The notes under the pieces: model-generated
Databases searched by the model: none
The model's input: only the letters and a program-made list of their open reading frames with translations
What the model was told of the DNA's origin: nothing
NCBI RefSeq assembly: GCF_000090795.2
Contig: NW_003546439.1
Coordinates: 79,364 to 122,487, forward strand
DNA length: 43,124 bases
Source of the DNA: Amphimedon queenslandica
Taxonomy: Eukaryota; Porifera; Demospongiae; Haplosclerida; Niphatidae
Direction: 5' to 3'
Shown: positions 33,730-43,124 of the stretch, piece after piece
How the letters are laid out: every line of letters starts with the position of its first letter
Position numbering within the stretch: the stretch's first letter is position 1
Program-made: the position numbers and the translations under genes

Positions 33730-35300
33730 TTTGGAAACTAGGTACTACCTTCAAGCTTTAAAGTCACTAATGGACAGCTATTGTAAGAGAGAACTGATGT
33801 TTTTGCAAAGAATAGAGCATATTTGCTTTGCAGTATAATTATTAACATTATTGGCGCAATACATTTTGTCATCTTCAGTTTTTGCAATAAGCCATAACTT
33901 CCTTATTAACACTGCCTACCTCTGTGCTGAAATTAATGCTCACTCACTTAATGCTTTTATTGCTACATTGAGAGACCATCTTCTGCATAGAGATAAGGTT
34001 TGCAATGCGTTAAAAAAGCAATTTGTGTTACTCGAAGCATGACAAGCAAATGTTCTACAATAATTAATTTTAGCATGCTGGGTATTTAGAGAATATTGCA
34101 TGAATTACAAGTCCAGTTATCACTTGAATCTGACAACACAAGTATTATCTACACAAGGGTAGTTAATGCATACAAAAAAGTGGGCACAGTATTGCACAAC
34201 ACGACCTACAGGCAATTACTAATGATGACATTATGAAATCAGTACTACAAGGTAAGTAAAAAGCACAGAAAGCAATGGAAGATTTGGGAATGAAGGAAGC
34301 ACTAAAAGATTTTTGGGAAGAGCCTAGTGACAGGGTTCATAAAGTACAAGTGGAAGTTGAAAATATTGAAGACCACAAAGAGACAGAAGAACAAGATGGT
34401 GAAGATGAAGATGCATCTTAAGATATGACAAAAGATGTGAAAAAGGTGCTCGACATTCGTCTTATTACAAATGATTTGTCCATCTATATTATACTAGAGA
34501 AAAGGCAAAGCTGAAGAAGATTAATACAGTGTTTTGTATTCCCTTTTACAACAGCATTGATGACAGCAAAGAAGATAATGCCATTTTATCAGACAAATCA
34601 CCTTTTGTAGATGCATTGTAGAAAGGCAACACCTTTTCTTTGAAACAGAACAATTTTATGGCTTTTATCCGAGAGGGAGCATTTGTCAAATGATCGTCGT
34701 TTTAGGGTCCAATCAAAGGAACAATTTTCAGGTGAAACTGAAGTAATTTTATCATATACAACAGCCATAGCCACACGTTGCAGAAACTATTTCAATTGGT
34801 GATTTGTGCCTTTGAATATAAAAATTGCTTTAGGATAGGAAAGATCCTAAATTTTACTAATAATAAACAAAATGCTGAAAAACAAAGAATACAAATGGAA
34901 GACAGTATCTACTGACAATCAGGAAATACAAGTCTTGTGTTCTTGGTTTGAGGAGAATAATGATTTGACCTGTTTATGTCTATTGATACATACGTTTGTA
35001 CTCTGCCTTATGGATTCTTTCAAAAAACCTTTTGCACCACAGACATTCCACCAACAATCATCCTCAGTAACAGTGACCAGCTTTCTTCTGCAATGACAGA
35101 TGTTCTGACTATCCTTCAAAGTTCCAGTACATATATTAATCATTTATTCATAAAGAAAGAATCAGAAATTATAGAGCTGGCCAAAGCGAAAGTGAAAAAT
35201 TCTATGGACACTGATGTTTCAAAGTGGATTGAGTTTGGAAATGCATCACGTACCATTCAAAAGAAAGATGTTCTCACTAAGGGAAATGGCTCAGTGACAG
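33730..35300 (+). pseudogene. N-terminal and middle fragments of a gene upstream of a Ulp1-like domain
   Basis: Scattered blocks read on the plus strand: RYYLQALKSLMDSYCKREL (about 33738-33795), an open block 33851-34042 (FLINTAYLCAEINAHSLNAF), an acidic segment near 34275-34420 (EALKDFWEEPSDRV; TEEQDGEDED), and 34976-35311 (VCTLPYGFFQKTF; ELAKAKVKNSM). I recall the TLPYGFF-type segment in transposon proteins that end with a Ulp1-like protease domain, which follows here. No catalytic motif is seen in this part. Frame changes and stops occur throughout. Whether all blocks belong to one protein is uncertain. Confidence 0.4.
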
Positions 35301-35479
35301 ACACATCATAATGGCACAGTTTTTGGTCAAGAAAAATTTCCAAATCTAAATGGCTTACGTACCACACTAAAACAAAAGAAACCACTTGATGAACCTAATG
35401 ACCTTAATATCCACATTAAATAAGTCTGTTGGATACCAAACTATTGATACCGTGGCATCACTTTTTTGATTTGATGCTC

Positions 35480-35872
35480 CTATATTCAGTATTAACAGCA
35501 TGAATGTTGTCTGGCAAACAGGAACAAAGAACTGTGCACTTTATGCCATTGCATACTTAATGTCACTCACACATGGATAAGAGCCTGTTATCATTACATA
35601 TACGCAAGAGGATATGAGAGATCACCTTCTTGCCTGTTTTGAGAGAAGGGAAGTAACACCATTTCCATCAAATACCAGGAAAGTGACATACTATATTCAA
35701 AAAACAAAGCTTTTACATAAACTGTGATTGCCACTTATCACATGCAGTAGCAATGATTTCCTGCAATAAAGGTAAAGAGTGGTACCATCTTTCCTGTTCA
35801 AAGGCTGTTATTGACAACATTCCTGATGATTGGTACTGCTACAAGTGGGAGACATGTAACACTAAGGAATAA
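35480..35872 (+). pseudogene. Ulp1-like cysteine protease C-terminal part with PHD-like finger
   Basis: VWQTGTKNCALYAIAYLMSL (about 35509-35568) matches the catalytic-cysteine segment of Ulp1/C48-like SUMO proteases (Q-x5-[DN]-C-[GA]): the Gln that forms the oxyanion hole is at 35515-35517 and the Cys at 35533-35535. Then come EDMRDHLLACFERREVTPFP and, after a frame change, a PHD-like finger at 35720-35858: CDCHLS, MISCNKGKEWYHLSC, IPDDWYC and a TAA at 35870-35872. Such protease-plus-PHD proteins, as I remember them, are common in invertebrate transposons. They cleave SUMO-like modifiers or are degenerate. A TAA at 35578-35580 and the shift before the finger show decay. It directly precedes a MULE transposase in the same orientation. 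Confidence 0.65.
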
Positions 35873-36546
35873 AATAGTACTAAATTTTTTCATGCATAAT
35901 TTATCAATAATGTGATTGATGTCATTTAATTACAGTGACTTTTGTTTATTATTGTTGCTCGTTATAGCCAGTATGCACAATGAGACATGATTGTTGATCT
36001 CAATTATAAATTGCCAATTAACTTAAATACTTTTACACAAAACAGCAACAACATGTGCCTACATATGTAAACTTGCTTGCTTGAACCAGTACATTTAGCT
36101 AGTTTGTTCTCTTTGTTGACCTGGAAAACTTTAATATTAAATGAACTAAAGTAACAGGGGCTTAACTGTGTTTGCTTGTTTATCGAATTCCTCCTGGCTT
36201 CACTCCAATTGTCAAAAGTTATGGCAATGCCAAACAAGATGTTCCATTTCATTCGACATTACAGAGCACAAAATGTTGTATTAAAGAGGAATGCACTGTG
36301 AAATGTCCAAAGGAAACAATGTCTACTTTGTCTTTGAAAGTGGGAGGTGTTGTTGGAGCCCAGTGCTCAGGGCAGCTTCCTAGAAACGAAAAACAAATCT
36401 CAAATTTCAAAAGGCGTGTCCAGCATTATTCTCATGGAGGTGATAATTTAGTTGTGGTAATGCAACAAGCATATAGTGATGATCCTCTTCATCTCTTTGT
36501 TAGAGCAGTGAATGCTGCTCCTGAGCCAGCTATTGTTCTTGCTACT

Positions 36547-36648
36547 AAATCTCAGATTAATAATGTTTCTCGTTGTTGTACTTCATCATTTGAGTTTAAA
36601 TCTCAGATGAATAATGTTTCTCATTTTTGTACTTCATCATTTGAGTTT
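36547..36648 (+). repeat. in-frame 51-bp tandem duplication in the MULE-like gene
   Basis: Two adjacent 51-bp units encode KSQINNVSRCCTSSFEF and KSQMNNVSHFCTSSFEF. They differ at only a few bases, so the duplication is younger than most of the lesions around it. It ends directly at the TGA at 36649-36651. Confidence 0.85.
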
Positions 36649-37359
36649 TGAATGATGACAATTGATCCCACCTTTTCCCTTAGGGATTTTGATGTGACAC
36701 TAACCACATATCGTCACCTATTTCTGCAATCGAAAAGATACAAGAAGCCTCCTGTTTTTATTGGCCCAGCTTGTGTCCACTTTAAGGAAACCTTTTTAAC
36801 ATATTTATTCTTTGCATCTACACTTATTGGTCAATGCCGTGAGCTTGAACAGGTTTGTGTGATAGGAACAGATGGAGAACATGCTTTAGTAGATGCCTTT
36901 AAGCATGAGTTTCCTTATGCATGGCATTTAACATGCTTCATTCATGTCAGGAGGAATATTAAGAGGAAGTTACAAGACTGTAACATTCCTGCTAATCTCA
37001 GTATTGACATTCTCAACGATGTGCTTGAAAACAGGATAGGTACGACCTGTGGAAGGCTTAGTAGATGCCAAGAAAATCAATGATTTTGACAATAATTTGG
37101 ATGTTGGTACTGAGAAGTGGAGGAACAGTGAAGTGACAAGTGCATCAGAAATAGATTGTTTCATTGATTGGTTCATATCTTACAAAGCAAAAATTATCAG
37201 AAGCTCCATGACACGTTATGTTCTACAGGAAAGTGGGCTGGGATCACCTCCAATTCAGTTTACAACAAATTCATATGAAACAGCTAATTTTATGCTCAAA
37301 AGCAAAGTTAATTACAATAAGAATGAGCTCCCTGAATTCCTCCAGCTCTTGAATTCCTC

Positions 37360-37398
37360 CATCATGCTCTTGAGCTACATCAGCTCAAGAGCATGATG
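37360..37398. repeat. perfect 17-bp hairpin within the MULE-like gene
   Basis: CATCATGCTCTTGAGCT (37360-37376) and its exact reverse complement (37382-37398) are separated by ACATC. The right arm encodes the expected protein sequence (QEHDVEN follows), so the left arm is probably a snap-back copy of it. A direct repeat of GAATTCCTCC lies just before. Confidence 0.85.
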
Positions 37399-38670
37399 TA
37401 GAAAATGCAATTATTGGATGTGGCAACTATGAACTGAGGGTGCGGTATCGGTCTTGGAGTATTTCAGAGTTGAAATGGTTTACAATCACTAAAGTCCAGA
37501 GAGAGCAACATCTTCAAAATTTTTCTCAAGCATCATTGGCTGACATTCAACATGAATCTAGAGAAATACCCATATCATCCATCACTTTAAGGCGAGATGT
37601 CTTCATTTTCATCACATTCTATTTCTCTTGATTGATTTAGTAATGATGTAGTTATACCTCGTAGTTGTCTAGAAGGAATTTGGAAGAAAGCTTGTGAGCT
37701 CATAAAAACAAAAGATGCAGTTGTTCCAGCACCAGGTGTTACTCAAGGAAAGTTTGTTTTAAGCTACAGTAGTGAAAGGCCTCATTTAGTTCTTCCTAGT
37801 AAGACTTCTGCCTTCCCTTGTGATTCAGAATGTCCCAACTGGAAGGGATTGGGTATATTTGCACACTCTGTTGCTGTTGCAGAAATGAATGGAAAGCTTG
37901 TAGACTACATTGAAAAGGCCAAAAAAAGAAGAGACCTAAGATTACCAAATTAGCTGAAGCAACTAAGCCCAAAGGAAGAGGAGAAAAGGAAGTGAATGTC
38001 CCAGGAAGAGAAAGAGTAGTGCAAAAGATGAAACCCATTTAGAAAATCCTTCCTTTGTGGCACCTTCTGATGCAATTGTTGGCTCATCACAAACCAATCA
38101 GCCACCACTTAACAATACTTATTTTTCTCAGAATTATTATCAAACACTACCCATCATGTACCAACCAGAATCAGTTTGGCATAGTCCTAGCTCATTCCAA
38201 CTGCAAATTCACCTTTTATACTTTGCAAAATATCAGGCAACATCAGTACATGTTTTGGGTGTAGAAACAAGTACACTATGACAGCTTCACTTCCTGATGA
38301 TATGTGCATTAAACATCAAGAATGGCGTGAGTTTATTCCTCAGGGCTGTCCATTTCCAAATACAAGATATGGCAATGTTTACTATCACTTTCATCCAAAT
38401 TGTGTATGGTTGTGATGTGCCTGGTTTGATCCTTCTCAGCTGGTTGTACCACCAGAAATTGTGCCACATCTAACATGAAGTCACAAGGAGAGGCTTGCAA
38501 CACTTTCAAATTGATATGGATGATTTTTGAGACTGCATGCTCATATGCATGTACTACTACTAAGTGCATTTTAATCATGAATAGATCTAATTATGTTATT
38601 ATAAACATTCAAAAATCATTATAATCTTTATATATAACTCATTTAATGATAATAATTTAATTGTAACAAA

Positions 38671-38720
38671 GTAGTCCAGTAGTCCAGTCCTGTAGTCCAG
38701 TCCAGTGGTACTGTCCAGTG
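38671..38720. repeat. short tandem repeat of GTAGTCCAGTCC-type words
   Basis: Several copies of AGTCCAGT with small variations lie between the MULE-like remnant and the Helitron remnant, right at the point where the Helitron helicase similarity ends. Confidence 0.6.
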
Positions 38721-41490
38721 ATTAGTGACCGCCAAATGGAACATTCACTAAAGACAATTGTGAATCATGATGAAAGGCCTGCCTTTATCTCCTGTCTATC
38801 ATTCCAAAGGTTTTCCTTCCAACCATTGACATCTCATCAATGATTAGGTACTTTAATAATGAGACTTCCTCCTGTATCTTCTGTAGGTCAGTCCCTTCCA
38901 TTTCCTTAATGTCACCCCTAACTGGTAGGTGTAAAAGACTGTGTAATGTTGTACGATCAATGATAAATGAAGCCACTTCTGTTGGTGCAGCTACTTGAGC
39001 ATTGTTACTTATTAACTGCCGTAGACAAATAGTCAGGTATGACTTTCCTGTACCAGCTATACCATTAACAATAACATGAAGTGGTTCAGAACTGCTACTC
39101 TCAAATTGTTCTTTCACCGCAGTATACACTTCCAGTTGCTTTCCTTGCAGATTTTTAGGAGTAGCAGTGGTGTTGAAAGGAGTGGTTGTAGCTCATTGTA
39201 TCTCTTGTGCAATGAAATGGGAAGCATTGTCTATACTTGAATATGTTGCTGCAACTGCCCAATCATGCTCCTCCTCATTGTCATTAACTGGCTCAAGTTC
39301 ACTACTTCTATCACAAATGAGCATCCTTTCCACTTGAACTCTTGGTTGCTGATTCTGTTGGTGTTTCTCAGTTAATTGCTACAAAAAAGCTTAATAATAA
39401 CACAATTCATAAGATGAACATCGCATACCTCTTCATTGTCCTAAATATCTTCTGATGATTGCTGGAGCTGTTAGAGTCTGAGTGTGCCTTGATCCAATGA
39501 TCTTGGAACATTTCATATGCTTCACTAAAGGTATGAAAACCAGTTTTGACTTTATTGATATGCCTGAATGGCTTGTATTATACCAGGCACTGACGACAAT
39601 ACTGCTCATAGTTAGGGCCAGATGGATCTGGTGAACTGTAAGGTCTGAGAGTGACAATGACTTATTTACTCCTCTTCTTCGAATCTTCAAAAAGCTTCTT
39701 GGGCATGGTGTACTAACGAGTGAAGTCAAGTAAAGTGATGGTATTGAACCACTAGTGTTTGTGTTGGATGTGACATATAGTGAACCAAGATAGAATGAGC
39801 TGTTGCCGTCTTTCCCTCTAGTTGAACTGCTCTAGAGCCATGAAGGCTGAGAGTGGAGAAACTCCTTGATGCCTTGTACATGTGAGCTGCAATAGAAGGT
39901 GACAGGTTTCCAGTAGTGAAAAGTCCCTCTCTTCAAAACTGTTAGTGCGGAGCTTCTGAACAGCTTTGAGTGATTGATTACCTTCTTTCAATGAATGAGT
40001 AATGTTGCCAAAAGTATCCTTCAATGACTGTGACAGTGTCATACTTAAAATGACACACTTAATGCAGTATGAAACATCCCTTTTCCTTGACACAATATAC
40101 TGCATGTCCACATTAGCACACCATGATGTTAGTTGAATGGGATTGAAACTGTTAAGCATCCCATCATTTCATGCAGCAAGAATCACCGGCTACTTCTCTG
40201 TGATGTTGACAGTGGTCTGTGCCTGGGATATTCAAACCAACACTCCTGCTTGGCATTGCATGTATGCAGGCAGTAGGACTCTGAACAGCGAGTGTGTCGT
40301 TGGTAGGTGGCAATTAGATCAATCAGGTCTTCCTGAGTATCAGTTACTTGAGAATATTGCTTATTACAAATATGTGGATGAACTTTAGATAATGGAGCAT
40401 CACTGACATTACTGCTTTAACAAAGGACAGCAGGATTGATTGTAGAGCCTATCTTGTCAGCGTAGTGAATGATCTCTTGTTTAGTTGCTGACAGAAGGTC
40501 CTCAACATTAGGAGCATTGGGTAGCCAAGCTAGTCTATGAACATGAGGACTGCCCCAATGTTGCCACTCAAACCACATCCAGTAGTCCATGGCTTTAAGA
40601 GTATTGTTATAAAAAACTTCTGGATCCTGTAGTAGATGAACCAGTCTGGTAAAGCAGGGTTATCAATAACAACTTTCAGATGAGCCTGATTATCATCTGA
40701 ATCTTCAGGACAAATGAAGCTAGCTAACTCAGGCCACTGGTGATCAGCTGCACTGTGAGTGAAGATGTTGGGCAGTCCAAAGTGTCAATCACAGCAATAA
40801 AATGATTCCTTTCTCTTAACTAGTACTGCCTGGTACCACGTAGACTTCCTCCATAATGTATGGCTTCATTTGAGAAGTTTTCTCCTTCACAACAGATCAT
40901 GTCATGAAGATCGACTGTAAGGTGAGCTTCACCAGAATGTTACTTGATGTAAACTTGACCCCTCTCATTAGCACGCTATTGCATCTCAGTGTTAAGTGCA
41001 AAGAAACAAAAGCGAGGGTGCTTAGCAAATCTTCCATCATCGTACTTCATGACATGAGTAAAGTACTGGCCTGCTGTAATGGCATTTATTCCATTGCCAT
41101 AAAAATCAGCAGCACCTAGTAAAATATGGATATTTATAATGACAAATGTATTCATAGAGTCTTACCAGTAGGAAATATAGGAGAAAAGCTATTGCCAAGT
41201 ATCCCTCAGTCTGGAACTCACTGATAGGAGTCCCTATAATGCTAGGCTACATGAGATGAGATGACTGTGGCTGTCCTAAGGATTGAACTGCTTGTTCAAT
41301 GGTTTCCCTCTCAGTAGCTGGTGGTGCAGCATTAGGTACAAGCGATGATGACTACCCTTCTTCACTTTTAGTGGTTGTAGTGTCATTAGATGTTACCACC
41401 TGAAACTCTACTAACTTAACTGTATGGAGGTCAGAGAGGTCCCCATCTTCAGATAGCATGGCCAATGTGTCCTGACCTAAACTAACTTCA
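38721..41490 (-). pseudogene. Helitron Rep/helicase polyprotein, 3'-truncated and decayed
   Basis: Reading leftwards: an acidic N-terminal exon (about 41480-41180: DGDLSDLHTVKLVEFQVV; TPISEFQTEGYLAIAF), a 51-bp intron (about 41167-41117), then AADFYGNGINAITAGQYFTH, KYDDGRFAKHPRFCFFALN, SLRGTRQYW and WFEWQHWGSPHVHRLAWLPN (HUH motif PHVH at 40537-40548). Next come LNSFNPIQLTSWCANVDMQY, the Rep tyrosine region SYCIKC (about 40070-40055), SLKEGNQSLKAVQKL and RPYSSPDPSGPNYEQYCRQC. The Pif1-like helicase start at 39129-38785 has Walker A GIAGTGKS (39040-39063) and Walker B LIIDEMSMVG. The rest of the helicase is missing. Helitrons transpose by rolling-circle replication. Many stops, and the second Rep Tyr changed to Cys, show this copy is dead. 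Confidence 0.9.
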
Positions 41491-42211
41491 ACAAGTAAAT
41501 AAAAAAATTTCTATTAAATAAGAAAAAGTAGGGTTGTCAAAAAATAAAAGAAACAAGGGAGTTGAGTTTAACCATAATAATAATTAATAGCTCAATTAAT
41601 AATGATAAACGTTAATTAATAAAAATACTAATTCCTAAAAATAGTACAAAGATTTCAAACCCTACTTTGCAGAAAATTATAATAGGCAGAAATAGAATTT
41701 TAATAATAATTATGCCTTTGTACCTATTGATTGCTCTATTACATTTCTATGATGGAAATTAATTATCTTGTTAAATATAAATTAAACTCAGTTTTCAGCT
41801 AGTATTGATTGAATCAATTACTGTCATGACAATTAAAACATCTAAATTATAGATAAGTATTGGCTATTGTATTCTTTAATGTTTGTGATTCAGTACAATA
41901 TCTAAAAATTAAAATATTAATTGTAATTTGACTCGCCACAGTTGTGTAGGCTGGAACTAAGCATTTTGGTTATCATTCTTTAAATAAATTTTGTCATTTT
42001 AAAGAAAACAATACTCCTTCATAAAATTCTGCAAAGTAGGGTTTGAAATCTTTGTACTATTTTTATGAATTAGTATTTTTTATTAATTAACGTTTATCAT
42101 TATTAATTGAGCTATTAATTATTATTATGGTTGAACTCAACCCCTTTGTTTCTTTTATTTTTTGACAACCCTACTTTTTCTTATTTAATAGAAATTTTTT
42201 TATTTACTTGT
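41491..42211. repeat. foldback element with near-identical 188-bp arms
   Basis: The left arm (41491-41678) and right arm (42024-42211) are reverse complements with very few differences. The outer ends read ACAAGTAAATAAAAAAATTT and its complement. The loop of about 345 bp is AT-rich and non-coding. It begins right where the Helitron coding similarity stops (VEVSLGQDT) and may sit in a 5' intron or upstream region. No clear target duplication was found. Confidence 0.85.
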
Positions 42212-42740
42212 TTCCATATTTTTTATAAAATTTTATGAATTAATAATCCTTTTTATTAATAATTATAAAATTACTAATAATTAATTTATAAATTTATTTT
42301 TTGGAATTTTTGAATTATTAATTATAGCCTAGCTCATAATTTTCATCATTATTAATTAATTAATAATCCTTATTAATAATTACAATTTTTGCCTTAGTTA
42401 TCAGTTCATTGCTGGAAGAAAAAAATTTTGAAATAAAAACTATAAGAATACCTATCGCATTATAAAAACATTTATCATACAATTAATTTTTTTGAATTTT
42501 TGAATCATTAATTACATTCATAGCCTAGCTAATAATTATTCATCATTATTGACCATTAGTAAGATCTATTTCCTGTTCTGAAACTTTTGAAGTTTACATT
42601 CTGATTCAATTTCAGTTGCCGTTTTGCTCTTAAGTTAACTATTACAACTTTCTTTTTTTAAAGAAGCACTCAAGTCAGTTCAGTTACAAATTAAATTAGC
42701 TATCAATATATTTTCTTCTTTTTTGGTAGCATACTTTATA
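42212..42740. other. AT-rich spacer, possible promoter region of the 42741 gene
   Basis: This stretch is built of TTAATTATTAA-type words with several short direct repeats (for example TTTTTGAATTATTAATTA near 42308 and 42494). No coding region is seen. It lies between a minus-strand Helitron 5' side and a plus-strand gene start, so it could hold promoter elements, but I see no specific site. Confidence 0.4.
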
Positions 42741-43124
42741 ATGGATGATGCTGGTGATGAGCACATAGTTCATCCTCCTCCACCACCGCCAGTTGCTGGA
42801 GATGGAAGGCCTCCACCACCACAACCACCACCACCTCCAGCACTCCCGATCCCAGTCCAAAGAGCTGGAGGTCTGCTGGTGCTCCCTCCTGGAGGTGCAC
42901 CAGTGCTCCCTCCTGGAGGAGCACCGGTGCTCCCTCCTGGAGGAGCACCGGTGCTCCCTCATGGAGGAGCCCCTCCTGCCCCAGGACTGCCTTTGCATCT
43001 ACAGCAAAGGCAGCAGATAATAGCCCAGCTGAGGGCTATGAATAGACAGATTGTAAATCTTTACTATGATGTACTTAATATTATCTTTATATTCTGTAAT
43101 AGTATGCCAATCAACCAAGGAGAG
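42741..43124 (+). CDS. proline-rich protein, N-terminal part, open at the window edge
   Basis: From the ATG at 42741 the frame stays open for 128 codons to the end of the window. It starts with an acidic MDDAGDEHIVH, then proline runs (HPPPPPPVAGDG; RPPPPQPPPPPALP). Four VLPPGGAP-type octapeptides follow (residues 47-78), then a Gln-rich helical piece (LHLQQRQQIIAQLRAMNRQI). A likely intron starts at GTAAAT (43052) and ends with CTGTAATAG at 43102, so the true second exon would begin near 43103. The absence of any lesion sets it apart from everything else here. It could be a host gene or the first exon of an active transposon protein. I recognise no domain. Confidence 0.55.
   Translation, partial: MDDAGDEHIVHPPPPPPVAGDGRPPPPQPPPPPALPIPVQRAGGLLVLPPGGAPVLPPGGAPVLPPGGAPVLPHGGAPPAPGLPLHLQQRQQIIAQLRAMNRQIVNLYYDVLNIIFIFCNSMPINQGE
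42879..42974. repeat. four 24-bp repeats, each nearly palindromic
   Basis: Units start at 42879, 42903, 42927 and 42951. Each reads as GTGCTCCCTCCTGGAGGAGC plus ACCG, or a close variant, and encodes VLPPGGAP. Within each unit GGTGCTCC is followed by its reverse complement GGAGCACC, so single-stranded DNA or RNA could form a row of hairpins. Confidence 0.85.

Larger units (their letters stand above)
36172..38478 (+). pseudogene. MULE-like transposase with SWIM-like zinc finger (broken)
   Basis: Block 1, to 36651: IPPGFTPIVKSYGNAKQDVP, GQLPRNEKQISNFKRR. Block 2, 36652-37040: TIDPTFSLRDFDVTLTTYRH (first Asp at 36664-36666), FLTYLFFASTLIG, GTDGEHALVDAFKHEF (second Asp at 36871-36873) and HLTCFIHVRRNIKRKLQ. 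Block 3, 37049-37396: FTTNSYETANFMLKSKVNY. Later: AIIGCGNYELR, LEGIWKKA-like sequence near 37675, a SWIM-like C-x3-C...H at about 37824-37880, a basic tail and, to 38478, YTMTASLPDDMCIKHQEWRE with TRYGNVYYHFHPNCVW. This is a MULE-type DDE transposase family I recall as repeated in sponges and corals. Frame changes at 36649, about 37045, 37390, 37630 and 37930 inactivate it. One SWIM ligand is lost. Confidence 0.75.

Noticed and set aside
42696..42998. Arg/Ser/His-rich minus-strand frame (REHRCSSR repeats)
   Set aside because: It is the antisense reading of the 24-bp repeats of the proline-rich gene.
1..43124. tRNA, rRNA or retrotransposon reverse transcriptase genes
   Set aside because: I looked for cloverleaf-like blocks and for YxDD/reverse-transcriptase and integrase motifs on both strands and saw none that I could support by eye.

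Overview
The window is AT-rich eukaryotic DNA. Its coding stretches are short exons joined by introns that are often only 42-50 bp, with GT..AG borders. There are no operons, ribosome binding sites, rRNAs or tRNAs that I can see. Nearly every recognisable protein is a decayed DNA transposon or transposon-associated protein: pogo/Tigger, two Mutator-like (MULE) types, P element, Merlin/IS1016, Helitron, a Ulp1-like protease, and several multicopy uncharacterised invertebrate families. This repertoire, with compact introns, suggests a basal marine animal. A demosponge is my best guess, from memory of similar proteins rather than from a search.

Layout. 1-2370: 3' part of a pogo-like transposase gene whose tail is an array of tiny duplicated exons, ending in a PHD-like finger. 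2869-3595: 727-bp foldback repeat. 3679-6160: broken MULE/ZSWIM-like transposase with SWIM finger, AT-hook exon and PHD-like exon. 8241-8537: hAT-type MITE with a perfect 8-bp target duplication. 10.2-12.3 kb: two converging broken genes of uncharacterised families. 12.3-17.5 kb: no supportable gene, one degenerate tandem repeat. 17.6-19.5 kb: broken gene of an uncharacterised family, with a TA-flanked MITE. 20.1-23.0 kb: broken gene of another multicopy family, with a ~123-bp tandem array inside it, a ~60-bp array after it, and an inverted copy of the 123-bp array at 24.1-25.4 kb.

25875-33300 is the centrepiece. It is a Merlin-type transposon with 74-bp inverted ends and a near-perfect 8-bp target duplication. 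Its transposase gene is split by a 5.7-kb P-like element with 31-bp inverted ends. That P element carries a MITE in one intron, a 901-bp TTAA-flanked foldback element three bases into one exon, a further small insertion in the foldback loop, and a second gene on the opposite strand.

33.7-38.5 kb: a broken Ulp1-like protease gene with a C-terminal PHD-like finger, followed in the same orientation by a second MULE-like transposase with a damaged SWIM-like finger. 38.7-41.5 kb: minus-strand Helitron Rep/helicase remnant, with a near-perfect 188-bp-arm foldback at its 5' side. 42741-end: an intact proline-rich reading frame with four 24-bp repeats, open at the window edge and the only candidate for an undamaged gene.

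The genes do not form one pathway. The region is best read as a transposon graveyard with a readable insertion order. Recurrent themes are C-terminal PHD-like fingers on three unrelated transposon proteins, converging transposase/second-gene pairs, and large foldback repeats.
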